Source: Vibrio sp. D404a (GTDB lineage Bacteria; Pseudomonadota; Gammaproteobacteria; Enterobacterales; Vibrionaceae). From it: DNA of 64,000 nucleotides. The stretch is taken from positions 1 to 64,000 of the forward strand of contig NZ_JAHGAJ010000033.1 of NCBI RefSeq assembly GCF_030248535.1, in the 5' to 3' direction. The translations under genes were made by a program, and so were the position numbers. The notes under the pieces are model-generated. The model ran no database searches. It was given only the letters and a program-made list of their open reading frames with translations, and was not told the DNA's origin. Of this stretch, positions 1-8,893 are shown piece by piece (position 1 is the first letter of the stretch; each line of letters starts with the position of its first letter).

Positions 1-98
<98 letters not shown>

Positions 99-113
99 AA
101 TTTCTAACACCGA

Positions 114-137
114 CAAAAAAGAGCACCGAAGTGCCCT
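114..137 (-). terminator. Rho-independent terminator of the DUF2780 gene
   Basis: Read on the minus strand, a 7-bp stem closes a C(TTCG)G tetraloop and is followed directly by a run of six T. It lies 38 bp past the stop codon of the minus-strand DUF2780 gene. Confidence 0.85.
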
Positions 138-174
138 TGATTAAAACTGTCTAAAGTTGCGTCCGTTTGGAGGA

Positions 175-669
175 TTAACTCCAAATTGCTGACAACGAGT
201 CAAGCAAACCAGAGGTTGCACCTTGTGATTGCAGTGCTTGTAGAATAATTGGTGCAAAGGTCGTGATCATTGAAGAGTCCATACCTAGACCTGAGAATGC
301 GCTTTCAACCGCGCCTTGTGAATTCAGGATAGATGTTAGGCCTGTAGACTCTAGCGTTGACATGCCTGGAATTAGAGATGACAACTCTTTGTTATCGGCG
401 CTGCCCAGAGAGTTTTGTGCAAGTGCAAGCATTGAACCAATACCACCTAGTGCTTGGTCGCTCGTTACAGAAGCTTGGCTTGCTACTGTATCGGCCAACG
501 GTGTCGATTCGTTCTGTTGCGACCACATGTTAACGGCGGCCATCAGTGCGGTTTGAGTCAGTTGAGAGTAATCAGTCGTCGCTGCTGCGCTAGTTGAGGC
601 TTGATCTGAAGTGCTTGCGCAAGATGCTACTGCAAGTGCGCTGAATACTGTGATGAGAGCTTTCTTCAT
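175..669 (-). CDS. DUF2780 family putative lipoprotein
   Basis: The 164-residue product begins with a lipoprotein-type signal (MKKALITVFSALAVASCAS, lipobox Cys at residue 17), so it is probably a membrane-anchored periplasmic or outer-membrane lipoprotein. The rest is rich in Ala, Ser, Gln and Leu and resembles the Vibrio VcgC/VcgE (DUF2780) family, whose function is unknown. An AAGGAAG ribosome site precedes the ATG. It stands alone between two terminators, so it is likely monocistronic. The family call is from memory of sequence character and is less sure than the lipoprotein call. Confidence 0.75.
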   Translation of the reverse strand: MKKALITVFSALAVASCASTSDQASTSAAATTDYSQLTQTALMAAVNMWSQQNESTPLADTVASQASVTSDQALGGIGSMLALAQNSLGSADNKELSSLIPGMSTLESTGLTSILNSQGAVESAFSGLGMDSSMITTFAPIILQALQSQGATSGLLDSLSAIWS

Positions 670-714
670 TATTCTTCCTTAAGTAATAAAGTAATCGTCC
701 CTCCACTATAAACG

Positions 715-742
715 AAAAACGGCGATGTTGTTACATCGCCGT
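715..742 (-). terminator. Terminator of fklB
   Basis: On the minus strand a perfect 10-bp stem (ACGGCGATGT and its complement) with a 4-nt loop is followed by TTTTT. It sits 57 bp after the fklB stop. Confidence 0.88.
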
Positions 743-798
743 TGCATTAATTTAACTTTATTTGCGCTTAGTTTATTGTTTACTAAGGCTTTATAAAA

Positions 799-1419
799 TT
801 AAAGGATAGCTAGTAGTTCTACTTCGAATACTAGAGCTGCAAATGGAGGGATAGCAGCACCTGCGCCACGCTCACCGTATGCAAGATCTTGTGGGATGTA
901 TAGTTTCCACTTAGAACCAACAGGCATCATTTGTAGAGCTTGAACCCAACCTTGGATTACGCCAGTTACTGGGAACTCAGCTGGTTGACCGCGAGATACA
1001 GAGCTGTCGAATACAGTACCGTCTGTTAGCTCACCGTGGTAGTGAACGCGAACTTGCTTGTCAGCAGTTGGGATTTCACCAGTACCTTCAGTGATTACTT
1101 CGTACTGTAGGCCAGACTCAAGAACCGTTACTTCTGGACGTAGAGCGTTGTCAGTTAGGAACGCTTCACCGTCAGCTGCAGCTGCTTTAGCTGCTTCTTG
1201 GCGGATAGCTTCTGCACGAGTGTGTAGCTCTTGCAGTGCGTTGTTGATTTCGTCAACTTCGATAGCTGGCATGTCGCCAACTAGAGCTGTTGCGATACCA
1301 GCAGCGATTGCGTCAACGTTTAGGCCTTCAAGACCAGAACCAGCAAGTTGTTGGCCCATTTGTAGACCGATACCGTAGCTAGCTTTTTGCTCTACAGTTT
1401 CAAATTTTACTTCAGACAT
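799..1419 (-). CDS. fklB: FKBP-type peptidyl-prolyl cis-trans isomerase FklB (FKBP22)
   Basis: A 206-residue protein of the usual FKBP22 length. Residues about 5-90 form the helical N-terminal dimerisation domain and residues about 120-206 the FKBP catalytic domain (VRVHYHGELTDGTVFDSS at 123-140, GWVQAL near 157-162, AYGERGAG near 180-187). It catalyses proline isomerisation during protein folding. There is no signal peptide, so it is cytoplasmic. It is divergent from oapA, the same fklB/ytfB neighbourhood as in E. coli. It ends before a strong terminator. Confidence 0.96.
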   Translation of the reverse strand: MSEVKFETVEQKASYGIGLQMGQQLAGSGLEGLNVDAIAAGIATALVGDMPAIEVDEINNALQELHTRAEAIRQEAAKAAAADGEAFLTDNALRPEVTVLESGLQYEVITEGTGEIPTADKQVRVHYHGELTDGTVFDSSVSRGQPAEFPVTGVIQGWVQALQMMPVGSKWKLYIPQDLAYGERGAGAAIPPFAALVFEVELLAIL

Positions 1420-1633
1420 GAAAGTTACTCTTTTTGTGTCAGTACGAAAAAGGTAAGAATACCAGTATTAACAGCTCGAAGAAACGGCTACACCCTGATT
1501 CGCTCTAGCTTTAGTGCACTCAAATCACAATGGCACTATTTTTATTGCATTGCTCCCGTAATGGAGGAAAAATCTATACTGTTCAAGTTTTGGTTTTTAT
1601 ACTGTAGTTAATCAATAGTTAGGGCGCAGTAGT

Positions 1634-2194
1634 ATGAATCGTCGTCATAAGAAGAAACAACAAGTAGATTATTTGCAGCTGTGCAAAGATAAACTCAGTG
1701 CTATCGAGTTTGAGGAAACGAAACAGAAGATTCGTGGCCTATGGCAGAGCTTACCCAAATTGCACCAACGCGCGTTGATGGTGCTGACACCGGTTGTGTT
1801 GCTGCTTTTGCTTATTCCTTTTCCAAAGACCGAGGTTGTCGAGAGCACTCCAGCGACCAGTCGTGTCGAGTTAGAAATTAATACGGTGGGTTTAAGTGAG
1901 CAGCAGAGTGAACAACAACAGTCTCTGAAATCGAGTCATTGGAAAGAGTATCTAGTCAAACAAGGTGATACCTTGGCTCAGGTATTTCGTAATAACCAAC
2001 TGCCTCTGTCCGATCTTAATGCGCTGGTTCGTATCGAGGGTGATGACAAACCGCTTAGCCAGATCAGAAAAGGGCAACTAGTGCGCTTCAAGCTAGCAGA
2101 GAACGGTCAGTTGGATATTCTTCAGCTTGAGAAAGGCGGGAGTTCGGTGATGTTCTTCCGTTTATCTGACGGTGGCTTTGGCCGCAGCAAATAA
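1634..2194 (+). CDS. oapA: OapA/YtfB-type LysM-like cell envelope protein
   Basis: The 186-residue protein has a basic cytoplasmic N terminus, one membrane helix (about residues 47-63) and a periplasmic C-terminal OapA/LysM-like domain (about 104-165, beginning KEYLVKQGDTLAQVF). E. coli YtfB, with the same layout and the same divergent neighbour fklB, binds glycan and takes part in cell division; Haemophilus OapA affects colony opacity and colonisation. By analogy this is a single-pass peptidoglycan-binding envelope protein. It is followed by a strong terminator and is probably monocistronic. Confidence 0.9.
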   Translation: MNRRHKKKQQVDYLQLCKDKLSAIEFEETKQKIRGLWQSLPKLHQRALMVLTPVVLLLLLIPFPKTEVVESTPATSRVELEINTVGLSEQQSEQQQSLKSSHWKEYLVKQGDTLAQVFRNNQLPLSDLNALVRIEGDDKPLSQIRKGQLVRFKLAENGQLDILQLEKGGSSVMFFRLSDGGFGRSK

Positions 2195-2210
2195 ATAACG
2201 ATAGAGACAC

Positions 2211-2239
2211 AAAGGAGCGATTATCTCGCTCCTTTTTTT
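2211..2239 (+). terminator. Terminator of oapA, overlapping the end of the DMT gene
   Basis: A 10-bp stem (AAAGGAGCGA and its complement) is followed by seven T on the plus strand. The stem overlaps the last codons and stop of the convergent minus-strand DMT gene, so the sequence serves as both coding and terminator DNA. Confidence 0.88.
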
Positions 2240-3066
2240 ATGCGTGGAATCGGAGCCAGAGGTAACACAATCAGCAGGATACCGATAAAGGTCAGGATAT
2301 CCGGGATTTCGTTAAACCAAATCATCCCGATGAGTGCTACAAAGACGAGGCCCGAGTACTCAGCCAGTGCAATCTGACTAGAGTGTGCTTTTTGGTACGC
2401 TGAAACAGCCAATCCATTGTAAGCCAATATTAGAGTCGCGCTTAAGGCGATATAACCAAGGTGCCCCCAAGACACTGGTGACCAAAATAGTACGCAAAGT
2501 ATTAAAGAAACGGGTAGCGAGAACAGAGTAGTCCACCAAAGTGTCGTCACTACCGATTGTTCACTCGGGAGCTTGCGAACCAAGACATTGAACAGCGCTA
2601 GGGTACATGCCGTACCAAGCGCAAATACTGCCGCCCAATGAAATTGTGAGGGTCTCAATACGATCAGGGCACCCACAAAACCTACCGTGGTCGCGATAAC
2701 TTTTCCGAGAGCAGGGCGCTCATTCAATAGCAGTATCGACAATGGCAACATCAACAGTGGCGCAACGTAAAATACCGCATTAGCCGTCGCCAACGGAAGG
2801 TGGGTAATCGCTACCACCATACAACCGCTACCGATGAGTATCAGTTGCCCACGAGCAAAGGTGATTTTTGCCTGTTTGAGTTGGCGTTGTACTTTGCTTT
2901 GTTTTAACCACAATGGCGTAATTAAAAGCAGTGACAATAGTTGGCGAAAGAAGATGTATTGCAGTGGCGGCACTTCACCATTGAGCAGTTTCACCGCCAC
3001 GTCAGAGAGCGAGGCAAAAAAGTTGCCCGCAACAAGCAGCAAGATCCCAAGCGTGATGTTGGACAT
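2221..3066 (-). CDS. DMT superfamily (EamA-type) transporter
   Basis: 281 residues with about ten hydrophobic helices arranged as two EamA repeats, the fold of drug/metabolite exporters in the inner membrane. Substrate cannot be read from sequence. The start codon overlaps the stop of the upstream elaA-like gene (TGATG), so the two are co-translated. The C terminus ends in a basic tail. E. coli has a DMT protein (YtfF) in the same broad chromosomal region, but orthology is not shown here. Confidence 0.88.
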   Translation of the reverse strand: MSNITLGILLLVAGNFFASLSDVAVKLLNGEVPPLQYIFFRQLLSLLLITPLWLKQSKVQRQLKQAKITFARGQLILIGSGCMVVAITHLPLATANAVFYVAPLLMLPLSILLLNERPALGKVIATTVGFVGALIVLRPSQFHWAAVFALGTACTLALFNVLVRKLPSEQSVVTTLWWTTLFSLPVSLILCVLFWSPVSWGHLGYIALSATLILAYNGLAVSAYQKAHSSQIALAEYSGLVFVALIGMIWFNEIPDILTFIGILLIVLPLAPIPRIKKGAR

Positions 3067-3518
3067 CAGCCCTGTAATCTCATATCGATATGTGGAATAT
3101 CGTCCTCAAGGTACATCTCTGAGATCGTCACAAAGCCGTGACTTTGGTAAAAGGCTTCTAAGTGTTGCTGAGCACCGATATCTATGGTGCTCTGTGGCCA
3201 CAATGTATGGCAATGCTCGATTGCTTGCGTTAAGAGTTTATGACCTAAACCAGCCCCTCGCGCCTCTGCTTTGGTTGCGATTCTACCAATACTGACGTTG
3301 TCATAGGTTGTACCTGCTGGCAGTAAGCGAGCACAGGCGACCAGTTGACCATCCTCATATCCGAGCAAATGACGGACACCTTGCTGCGTGTCTTTCCCGT
3401 CGAGTTCAGGGTACGGGCAAGTCTGTTCAACAACGAATACATCCACACGCAGTCTCAATAACTCATAGAGTTCCGTTGTGGTTAATTCGGCAAAGGTGGG
3501 GGTAGACCAAGTGATCAT
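3066..3518 (-). CDS. elaA: ElaA-type GNAT N-acetyltransferase
   Basis: A 150-residue single-domain GNAT protein with the ElaA pattern: LRLRVDVFVVEQTCPYPELDG near residues 21-41, an RIATKAEARGAGLGHKL acetyl-CoA loop near 78-94 and a C-terminal QSHGFVTISEMYLEDDIPH segment. It should transfer an acetyl group from acetyl-CoA to an unknown amine. A good AGGAAG site precedes the ATG. It overlaps the downstream DMT exporter gene by one base; coupling an acetyltransferase to an exporter would fit detoxification, which is inference. Confidence 0.9.
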   Translation of the reverse strand: MITWSTPTFAELTTTELYELLRLRVDVFVVEQTCPYPELDGKDTQQGVRHLLGYEDGQLVACARLLPAGTTYDNVSIGRIATKAEARGAGLGHKLLTQAIEHCHTLWPQSTIDIGAQQHLEAFYQSHGFVTISEMYLEDDIPHIDMRLQG

Positions 3519-3575
3519 AATATCTTCCTAAAACTGTACTTGGCGTCAATCTAACAAGGCTGACTAAGCTGTGCA

Positions 3576-4142
3576 TTAACCATTGTTAATTCTGCTCTTA
3601 ATTCGACTAAGACTGATCGCGGTAATCCCCAAATAGGCAGCGATTTGATTGTCGTTTAGACGCTGCATAAGGTCTGGGTAGTGTTCACAAAACAGCTGGT
3701 AGCGTTGCTCAGGAGTGTAAAGCAGCATGAAGCGCTCTTTGTTCTCTTTGTGCATCAACTGAGTTTCGAGCAGCTTAAGGTAAAGAGGGTTATTGGTGTC
3801 GCGCCACTCTGTTAGCGCCTGCATGGGTAACTCAAACAATGAAATAGGAGTGAGTGTTTCTAGCAGGTACGGAGAGGGCTGCTGCTTGATTAAGCTCTCA
3901 AAGCCGATCACCCAATCATGCTCCCAATAGAACTCCTTACTGAATTGCTTACCCTCTTCTGTTAGATAACAAGCGTGGCATAGACCTTCAACGATGAAGT
4001 AAAACGAATCCGGTACCTCGCCCTGATTGGTGAGAATGTGTCGAGTCGGTAATTCTAATGGTTTAGCGATCTCTAAGAGAGATTCAATCTGGGACGGGGT
4101 AAAGCCAAAGCTTTCTAGTTGTTCTGTTAATGCGTGGTACAT
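3576..4142 (-). CDS. Crp/Fnr family transcriptional regulator
   Basis: 188 residues from the ATG at 4142; a GTG two codons upstream (4148) is an alternative. Residues about 15-115 form a cyclic-nucleotide-binding-like beta roll, and the C-terminal end (NDNQIAAYLGITAISLSRIKSRI) is a winged helix-turn-helix. No Fe-S cysteine cluster of the Fnr type is seen, so the signal is unknown. It lies 71-78 bp downstream of olsF on the same strand, and its translation start sits beside a 12-bp perfect inverted repeat that contains its likely Shine-Dalgarno sequence. It may be co-transcribed with the olsF operon or regulate it. Confidence 0.85.
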   Translation of the reverse strand: MYHALTEQLESFGFTPSQIESLLEIAKPLELPTRHILTNQGEVPDSFYFIVEGLCHACYLTEEGKQFSKEFYWEHDWVIGFESLIKQQPSPYLLETLTPISLFELPMQALTEWRDTNNPLYLKLLETQLMHKENKERFMLLYTPEQRYQLFCEHYPDLMQRLNDNQIAAYLGITAISLSRIKSRINNG

Positions 4143-4148
4143 GGTCAC

Positions 4149-4199
4149 TACCTAAGCCATTTCAATGCGAAGATAATCGCACTTTCTATGGCTTAGGTA
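4149..4199 (-). repeat. Inverted repeat (12-bp perfect arms) over the Crp/Fnr start region
   Basis: TACCTAAGCCAT at 4149-4160 and its exact complement at 4188-4199 flank 27 bases that hold a second hairpin, TGCGA/TCGCA at 66-70 and 77-81 of the 4100s. There is no T-run on either strand, so it is not a standard terminator. On the minus strand the start-proximal arm contains TTAGGTAG, the only Shine-Dalgarno-like sequence for the regulator gene. It could be a translation-controlling hairpin or an operator for the regulator. Confidence 0.8.
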
Positions 4200-4219
4200 T
4201 AGGGCAAGGTGATGTCGAG

Positions 4220-5983
4220 TTACTGAAGTTGGGCGGGATTATGGCGTTCCAAATACGTTTGAGCCTGTTCTCTGCCCATGTACTTAGCTAGGGTTTTCAG
4301 TGGTACCTTGTTGAGGTTGACGACAATCAGGCCATCCAGGGCGTCATTAAACGATGGGTCGACGTTGAAGCAGACTAACTTGCCGTTCATCCCGAGATAT
4401 TGACGCAATAGTACCGGTAGCCCTTTTCCCTGCTCCATGCGTGCCAACACCTTTGAAAGTAGAGGCACACTCGCCAGTGATGACAATAGGTGATTCTGCC
4501 AAAACACGTGACTATTGGTATTAAGAGGGGAAGAAGGAGAAACTAGATTCGCCTTTTCCTCATCATAATGGTGGATTGATAAGGTGGTCGCGATTAACAG
4601 GCGCGCATTGTGGCTGTAATCATTACTGATACTGACCGGCCCGAATAGGTGAGTGTATTGAGGGTGTTGGGAGACAAAGGTCGCGATGCCTTTCCACAGC
4701 AGTAGCAGTGAGTTTAGGCTCTTTTGATAGGGCTTGCTCACCACTGAACGGCCAAGCTCTATGCTGTTGTCTAAGGTATCGATGAACTCTTGGTTGTAGT
4801 TAAACAAGCTGCGAGAATAGAGTTGCTCTAACCCGTGCTCGGCGATTAACTTGTCGACCATACCCAATCGATAAGCCCCGACTAATTCAGCCTTGGTTTT
4901 ATTCCACACAAACAGCTGATGGTAGTAAAGGTCGTACTCATCCAAATCACAGGCAAGCCCGCTGCCTTCACCAACTTCTCTAAAGCTCTCTTCTCTGACT
5001 CGACCAATTTCACGCATCAGGTTAGGAATAGATTGGCTTGGGGTACAGTAGACCTCGAATTCACCTTGCTCAAGAAGCTTCATCTCTTCTGGGAGCCCAC
5101 CTATCTCAATTGCTAATACCTCTGGAGATATTGGTGCTATCACCTGGGTATCAAAAGAGGGCGCATGGATTGGTGCGTGCGAGCTCTGTTGTTGGCTCAT
5201 TAGATAGGTGTTGAGCCGCAGGTAGTTGACGATATCCATCTCTTTTTCAAACGATTTTATCTCAGAGTATGGAATCGATGAGCCAATCGAAATCGAAATA
5301 GTAGATGCACGTTTATTGAGGAGTTCGCGCCCGAGCAGAGCGGTTCTCAGTAATGGGTGAACTCGACCTGCTTGATAGAAAAGCTCACTGTTTTTGCCAT
5401 TGATAAAGATAGGTACGGTCGTGGCTTGATGACGCTTAACGAATTTTGCGACTGATTTGCTCCATTCGATATCGGTGAGCGTTTTTGCCCCTTTACGATA
5501 ACTGGAGACTTCACCTGCTGGGAATACAATCAACAGACCACCGTCGGCTAGGTGACGATTGGCATCACGAATCGCCTTGGCATTGGTGCGTTTCGATTCT
5601 TTGCTATTGAAGACATCAACACCGATGAAAAGATCATCCAGTTCAGGCAGTCGCTTGAGTAATTCATTCGCTAAGACCTTCACATCCTTTCTTACCGATC
5701 CTACGAGATCTGCAAGGATAACTCCTTCAATGGCACCAAGCGGGTGATTCGCTACAATCACAACAGGCCCTTCTTCTGGTATGTTTTGCGTGCTTCCCGA
5801 TGCAACCGAGTAGTCGATATTGAGCGCCGATAGAGTGTAATTCATAAATTCGAAGCTAGATAACTCGTCTTGTCGATCTTGATAGAGTCGGTCTAGCTTA
5901 GATAGCCCAGTTGCCCACTCGACAACAGACTCACCTAAACCAAAAGGCGTGTAACGTGGTAAACGAAAAGGACTATCAATCAT
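4220..5983 (-). CDS. olsF: Bifunctional acyltransferase, OlsF-type ornithine lipid synthase
   Basis: 587 residues in two parts. The N-terminal half carries a PlsC-type O-acyltransferase signature (NHPLGAIEG at 79-87 and FPAGEVS at 154-160). The C-terminal half, about residues 300-500, is an OlsB/hemolysin-like GNAT N-acyltransferase (FREVGEGSG, YRLGMVDKL, ELGRSVVSKPYQKSLNSLLLLW region). This fusion is the OlsF layout, in which one protein makes ornithine lipid, a phosphorus-free membrane lipid; V. cholerae is reported to have one. It is the last gene of a close-packed operon, 12 bp after the YHS gene. I see no clear PHO box upstream of the operon. Confidence 0.85.
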   Translation of the reverse strand: MIDSPFRLPRYTPFGLGESVVEWATGLSKLDRLYQDRQDELSSFEFMNYTLSALNIDYSVASGSTQNIPEEGPVVIVANHPLGAIEGVILADLVGSVRKDVKVLANELLKRLPELDDLFIGVDVFNSKESKRTNAKAIRDANRHLADGGLLIVFPAGEVSSYRKGAKTLTDIEWSKSVAKFVKRHQATTVPIFINGKNSELFYQAGRVHPLLRTALLGRELLNKRASTISISIGSSIPYSEIKSFEKEMDIVNYLRLNTYLMSQQQSSHAPIHAPSFDTQVIAPISPEVLAIEIGGLPEEMKLLEQGEFEVYCTPSQSIPNLMREIGRVREESFREVGEGSGLACDLDEYDLYYHQLFVWNKTKAELVGAYRLGMVDKLIAEHGLEQLYSRSLFNYNQEFIDTLDNSIELGRSVVSKPYQKSLNSLLLLWKGIATFVSQHPQYTHLFGPVSISNDYSHNARLLIATTLSIHHYDEEKANLVSPSSPLNTNSHVFWQNHLLSSLASVPLLSKVLARMEQGKGLPVLLRQYLGMNGKLVCFNVDPSFNDALDGLIVVNLNKVPLKTLAKYMGREQAQTYLERHNPAQLQ

Positions 5984-5995
5984 AATGAAGCTACC

Positions 5996-6433
5996 TTATT
6001 TTATCAGCTGCGGCCAAGCTTTGTCGGCTTGTTGAATATGCTGTGCACGGTCTTGTTCCCAGGTCTCCTGAATCTCTTGGTCGTAGTTAAGGTAAAGTTT
6101 GTCATCAACTATGGTCCAATACTGTGGATCGCCCGGTGCGAAGTCGTTTTTGGCAGAAACAGCCCATGCGCAATAACCACCATACTGAGGCGCATATTTT
6201 TCAGGATTATTAACAAATAAAGTCAGATTCTTTTCAGAGGAGAAGTACCAATCCGCGCCTTTGTATTCGGTACTGAATTTTTTGCTTCCTTCAACAGGCT
6301 TACCTGAAGTGAAGTAAGCCACGGTATCGTAGCCGTCGAGTGCCTTGCTGCTAAAGAAGCCGGTATAGATTTCGTCGGCGGCAAATACGTACGGGCTAAC
6401 AAGTAGCATGAGCATGGTGATGAGTTTTCTCAT
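5996..6433 (-). CDS. Secreted YHS-domain protein
   Basis: 145 residues from the ATG at 6433, chosen because GGAG lies six bases upstream and it gives a clean signal peptide (MRKLITMLMLLVSPYVFA). An in-frame ATG four codons earlier is the alternative. The mature part contains a YHS domain (GYDTVAYFTSGKPVEGSKKF, then WYFSSEKNLTLFVNNPEKYAPQYGGYCAWA). YHS domains are often fused to metal transporters and are thought to bind metal or heme; the role here is unknown. It abuts the NRDE gene and is 12 bp before olsF. Confidence 0.88.
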   Translation of the reverse strand: MRKLITMLMLLVSPYVFAADEIYTGFFSSKALDGYDTVAYFTSGKPVEGSKKFSTEYKGADWYFSSEKNLTLFVNNPEKYAPQYGGYCAWAVSAKNDFAPGDPQYWTIVDDKLYLNYDQEIQETWEQDRAQHIQQADKAWPQLIK

Positions 6434-6445
6434 GGTGGGCTCCAT

Positions 6446-7195
6446 CTATAGGTTGATTGCTGGTGATAAATCGAAGGTAAAGCGCTGTTGATTTATCTGA
6501 CATGGGTTGATTGGTTCACAAGGCGAGCCGGGTGCATAAAACATAGAGGCGTGACCGTGCAAATTACGTAAGTGGGTAAAGCTAACGGTGTGTGCATCTT
6601 CACGGTGCATACAGGTCGCTAAATGGGGTTGTTCACTGTGATGGTGAGAGTGAAATTTGAGTAAATTCTGTTGGTTCTTCCCTGTTGCGATGAGTTGATC
6701 GTATTTGGCTTGTCGGTAGGCTTGGACTCGCTCTAAATCAACCCCGGATGAGAACAGTGGTGAGTCGGTTTCAATAATTCTCTGTTGAACGCCATTCCAC
6801 ATGTAGGCAATAACTACACCATTGCGCTGCGTTAAATTCGGTGCAAAAGCCAGTAGGGTAAATGGTGCAAATGAATGTAAGTTGAGCCTATGAAAAGCCT
6901 CGGAAAGCTGACTGAGATTACGACTCGAGGATAGGTTTTTGAGTAATAAACCGCGGCTGACTAATGGGCCGACTGGCATCATGCCTTGGTAGTTATTGAG
7001 TAGGCACAGCGAAAGCCCGAACTCATTAATGCTGATCCAACTTCCCCCACCAGTAGGATCGAGTGGCATGATGATATCGACACCATTCACTTGGTACTGT
7101 TTAGGCGGCATCGCCAATGCTCGTGTTTTCTGTTCATCACGATTGAAAAAAACCTGATAGCCGTTTTCTTCAAGCAGCCAAGATACTGAACACAT
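6446..7195 (-). CDS. NRDE (TANGO2/HtpA-like) Ntn-hydrolase-fold protein
   Basis: 249 residues starting MCSVSW, with the family signature FNRDEQ near residues 16-21 and GGGSWI near 49-54. Cys2 would be the N-terminal nucleophile after Met removal. NRDE proteins include animal TANGO2 and bacterial homologues reported to move heme; the chemistry is unsettled. No signal peptide, so probably cytoplasmic. It starts two bases after the DinB gene stop with GAGGGAGC as ribosome site and ends next to the YHS gene, which makes operon membership near certain. Confidence 0.88.
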   Translation of the reverse strand: MCSVSWLLEENGYQVFFNRDEQKTRALAMPPKQYQVNGVDIIMPLDPTGGGSWISINEFGLSLCLLNNYQGMMPVGPLVSRGLLLKNLSSSRNLSQLSEAFHRLNLHSFAPFTLLAFAPNLTQRNGVVIAYMWNGVQQRIIETDSPLFSSGVDLERVQAYRQAKYDQLIATGKNQQNLLKFHSHHHSEQPHLATCMHREDAHTVSFTHLRNLHGHASMFYAPGSPCEPINPCQINQQRFTFDLSPAINL

Positions 7196-7197
7196 GA

Positions 7198-7740
7198 TTA
7201 TTGCTCCCTCAGATAACTGCTGGTGGTTGGGGCATAGCCAAAGGTTTTACAGGTGTCGACTTCGAGGAAGGTGGTGATCACTTTGATCATCGCGTAATGA
7301 TGATTGGCGTGCAGAGCGGCAAAGGTGATCTCTCTTTCTAGCGTTGAAGGCAAGCTGGCGAACACCTGACTATCCATCGAAACCTCAGTTTGGATAGTGA
7401 TAGGCGCTTTGAGATCACTGTGGTCTAATCGCTCAAGCCAGTTGATCACGTAATGGATCTCTTTTACAGCCAATGAGCGGTCGTACTCAACTGGGTGACC
7501 ACGGCGGCGAGTGTTGTAATCGACGCTTGAGTCCTCGTTTAAAATCAAAGCGTGGAAAAGATCGAGCGTATGACGTGTGTGTTCACCAATAGAGCTGGTG
7601 ACGTGAGGCTTAGCGTTTGTCAAATAGTCGCTGTCAGAAATGGCTAACAAAAACTCTAGGCCTTGGTTCAATATCTCTACCGCTCCTTTGATACTAGGAG
7701 AGAAAGAAGTGAGGGCGCTCGGTTGGGCTATCGGGTTCAT
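7198..7740 (-). CDS. DinB-fold putative metal-dependent protein
   Basis: 180 residues resembling the DinB/YfiT four-helix-bundle superfamily. Histidines in GEHTRHTLDLFHAL (near residues 53-66) and AALHANHHYAM (near 141-151) are placed to bind one metal ion. Some members are thiol transferases, others have no known role. No signal peptide. It is between the ATP-grasp gene (19 bp) and the NRDE gene (2 bp) in the same operon. Confidence 0.8.
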   Translation of the reverse strand: MNPIAQPSALTSFSPSIKGAVEILNQGLEFLLAISDSDYLTNAKPHVTSSIGEHTRHTLDLFHALILNEDSSVDYNTRRRGHPVEYDRSLAVKEIHYVINWLERLDHSDLKAPITIQTEVSMDSQVFASLPSTLEREITFAALHANHHYAMIKVITTFLEVDTCKTFGYAPTTSSYLREQ

Positions 7741-7759
7741 TCATGATCCTCGTACAAAG

Positions 7760-8893
7760 TTAATCGGTGGTTGGATATTGTTGAACAAGGCGTCGCTCTT
7801 CTTGCCACGCCTCAATTAAGCTCTTGAAAGAGGGAGGCTGGTGGCCCCGTTGTTTCTGTTGAGCGCCAATGTCATAAAGAATGCGATATTGCTGAAGTAG
7901 CGTAGAAAATATCTCTTTCAGCGGTGTGTTTCGATCCCAGATATGTGCCGCTTCACTGCTCGCGCCATTAACCTCAAGGATCGTAAAATCTTCGCCCTGC
8001 ATCAGGCTATGTATGTCCCTGAATTTGACGTCCAGTCGTCCATAATGGAAGCCATCGAAGTCGTTAAATATCTCATCTAGACGCTCAGTTAGCGCTTTGG
8101 TGATGTATTGATTGCCATCTCTAAAAATAGAGCCGCGACTGTGGCTGCCTGCGAATGCCAGTTGAAATTCTTCACCCTCTGCGAGCACATGATCCAACTT
8201 GCCTTTATGCCTTGGGAGATAGAGGTGACTGATCTGCCCAGCTCTTGGATTGCTTTCAATTAACTGCTTGAGTGTGGAGGTGCCATCCCCTGTCACCATT
8301 GGTGAATATTTGAGGGTGATCGAGATGATCTCACCTTGCTTTTTATTTGGATAGCGAACATAGAAGACGCCGGCTTCAGCTTGATAGGGCGCCTTTTCTT
8401 GCAGTAAAAATCGAGCCTGATTTGGGAAGGATGCAATGTACTGTTCTAGCTGATCTTGGCTATTGATCAGTTTGACACCTGCACCTCGACAACCCAGATC
8501 CGGTTTGGCGACGAGTGGGAAATCAAGGTCGGATTGGATCAAGGCACGATACGCATCTGCGGCTTGTTTATGACTGTTAAGATCCGTCTTTGTGAGAGTA
8601 ATGAACGGTGAGATCCAGCGCTGACTCGACGATCCTGCAAGGCTCAAGATATCGTGTTTGGATTCACCGACCATACCACTGAGTTTGATACTTGGATTTG
8701 CGATAAGCGGCAATGCCCAGTCAAAATGCCGTAACCCTTGCATCAAGCTCTGAAGCACGACAGGCGTGTAGAAAAACCAAGCAGGAAGAAACTCATAGGG
8801 AGACACGCTGCGCACGGTATCTTTTTCGAGTAAAGGCATCCCTGCATTAATTTGATGTGCCGGAATAATACGAATATCTTGCGGTGAACTCAT
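7760..8893 (-). CDS. ATP-grasp carboxylate-amine ligase-like protein
   Basis: 377 residues of the D-Ala-D-Ala-ligase-like ATP-grasp class. Visible motifs: FPLVAKPDLGCRGAGV (nucleotide-binding glycine loop, about 125-140), ITLKYSPMVTGDGTSTL, and the metal-binding ILEVNGASSEAAHIWD near residues 307-322. Such enzymes join a carboxylate to an amine through an acyl phosphate; the substrates here are unknown. Its ATG overlaps the DedA gene stop (ATGA), so the ligase and a membrane protein are translationally coupled. With OlsF in the operon, an amino-acid-bearing lipid is a possible substrate, as inference. Confidence 0.85.
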   Translation of the reverse strand: MSSPQDIRIIPAHQINAGMPLLEKDTVRSVSPYEFLPAWFFYTPVVLQSLMQGLRHFDWALPLIANPSIKLSGMVGESKHDILSLAGSSSQRWISPFITLTKTDLNSHKQAADAYRALIQSDLDFPLVAKPDLGCRGAGVKLINSQDQLEQYIASFPNQARFLLQEKAPYQAEAGVFYVRYPNKKQGEIISITLKYSPMVTGDGTSTLKQLIESNPRAGQISHLYLPRHKGKLDHVLAEGEEFQLAFAGSHSRGSIFRDGNQYITKALTERLDEIFNDFDGFHYGRLDVKFRDIHSLMQGEDFTILEVNGASSEAAHIWDRNTPLKEIFSTLLQQYRILYDIGAQQKQRGHQPPSFKSLIEAWQEERRLVQQYPTTD

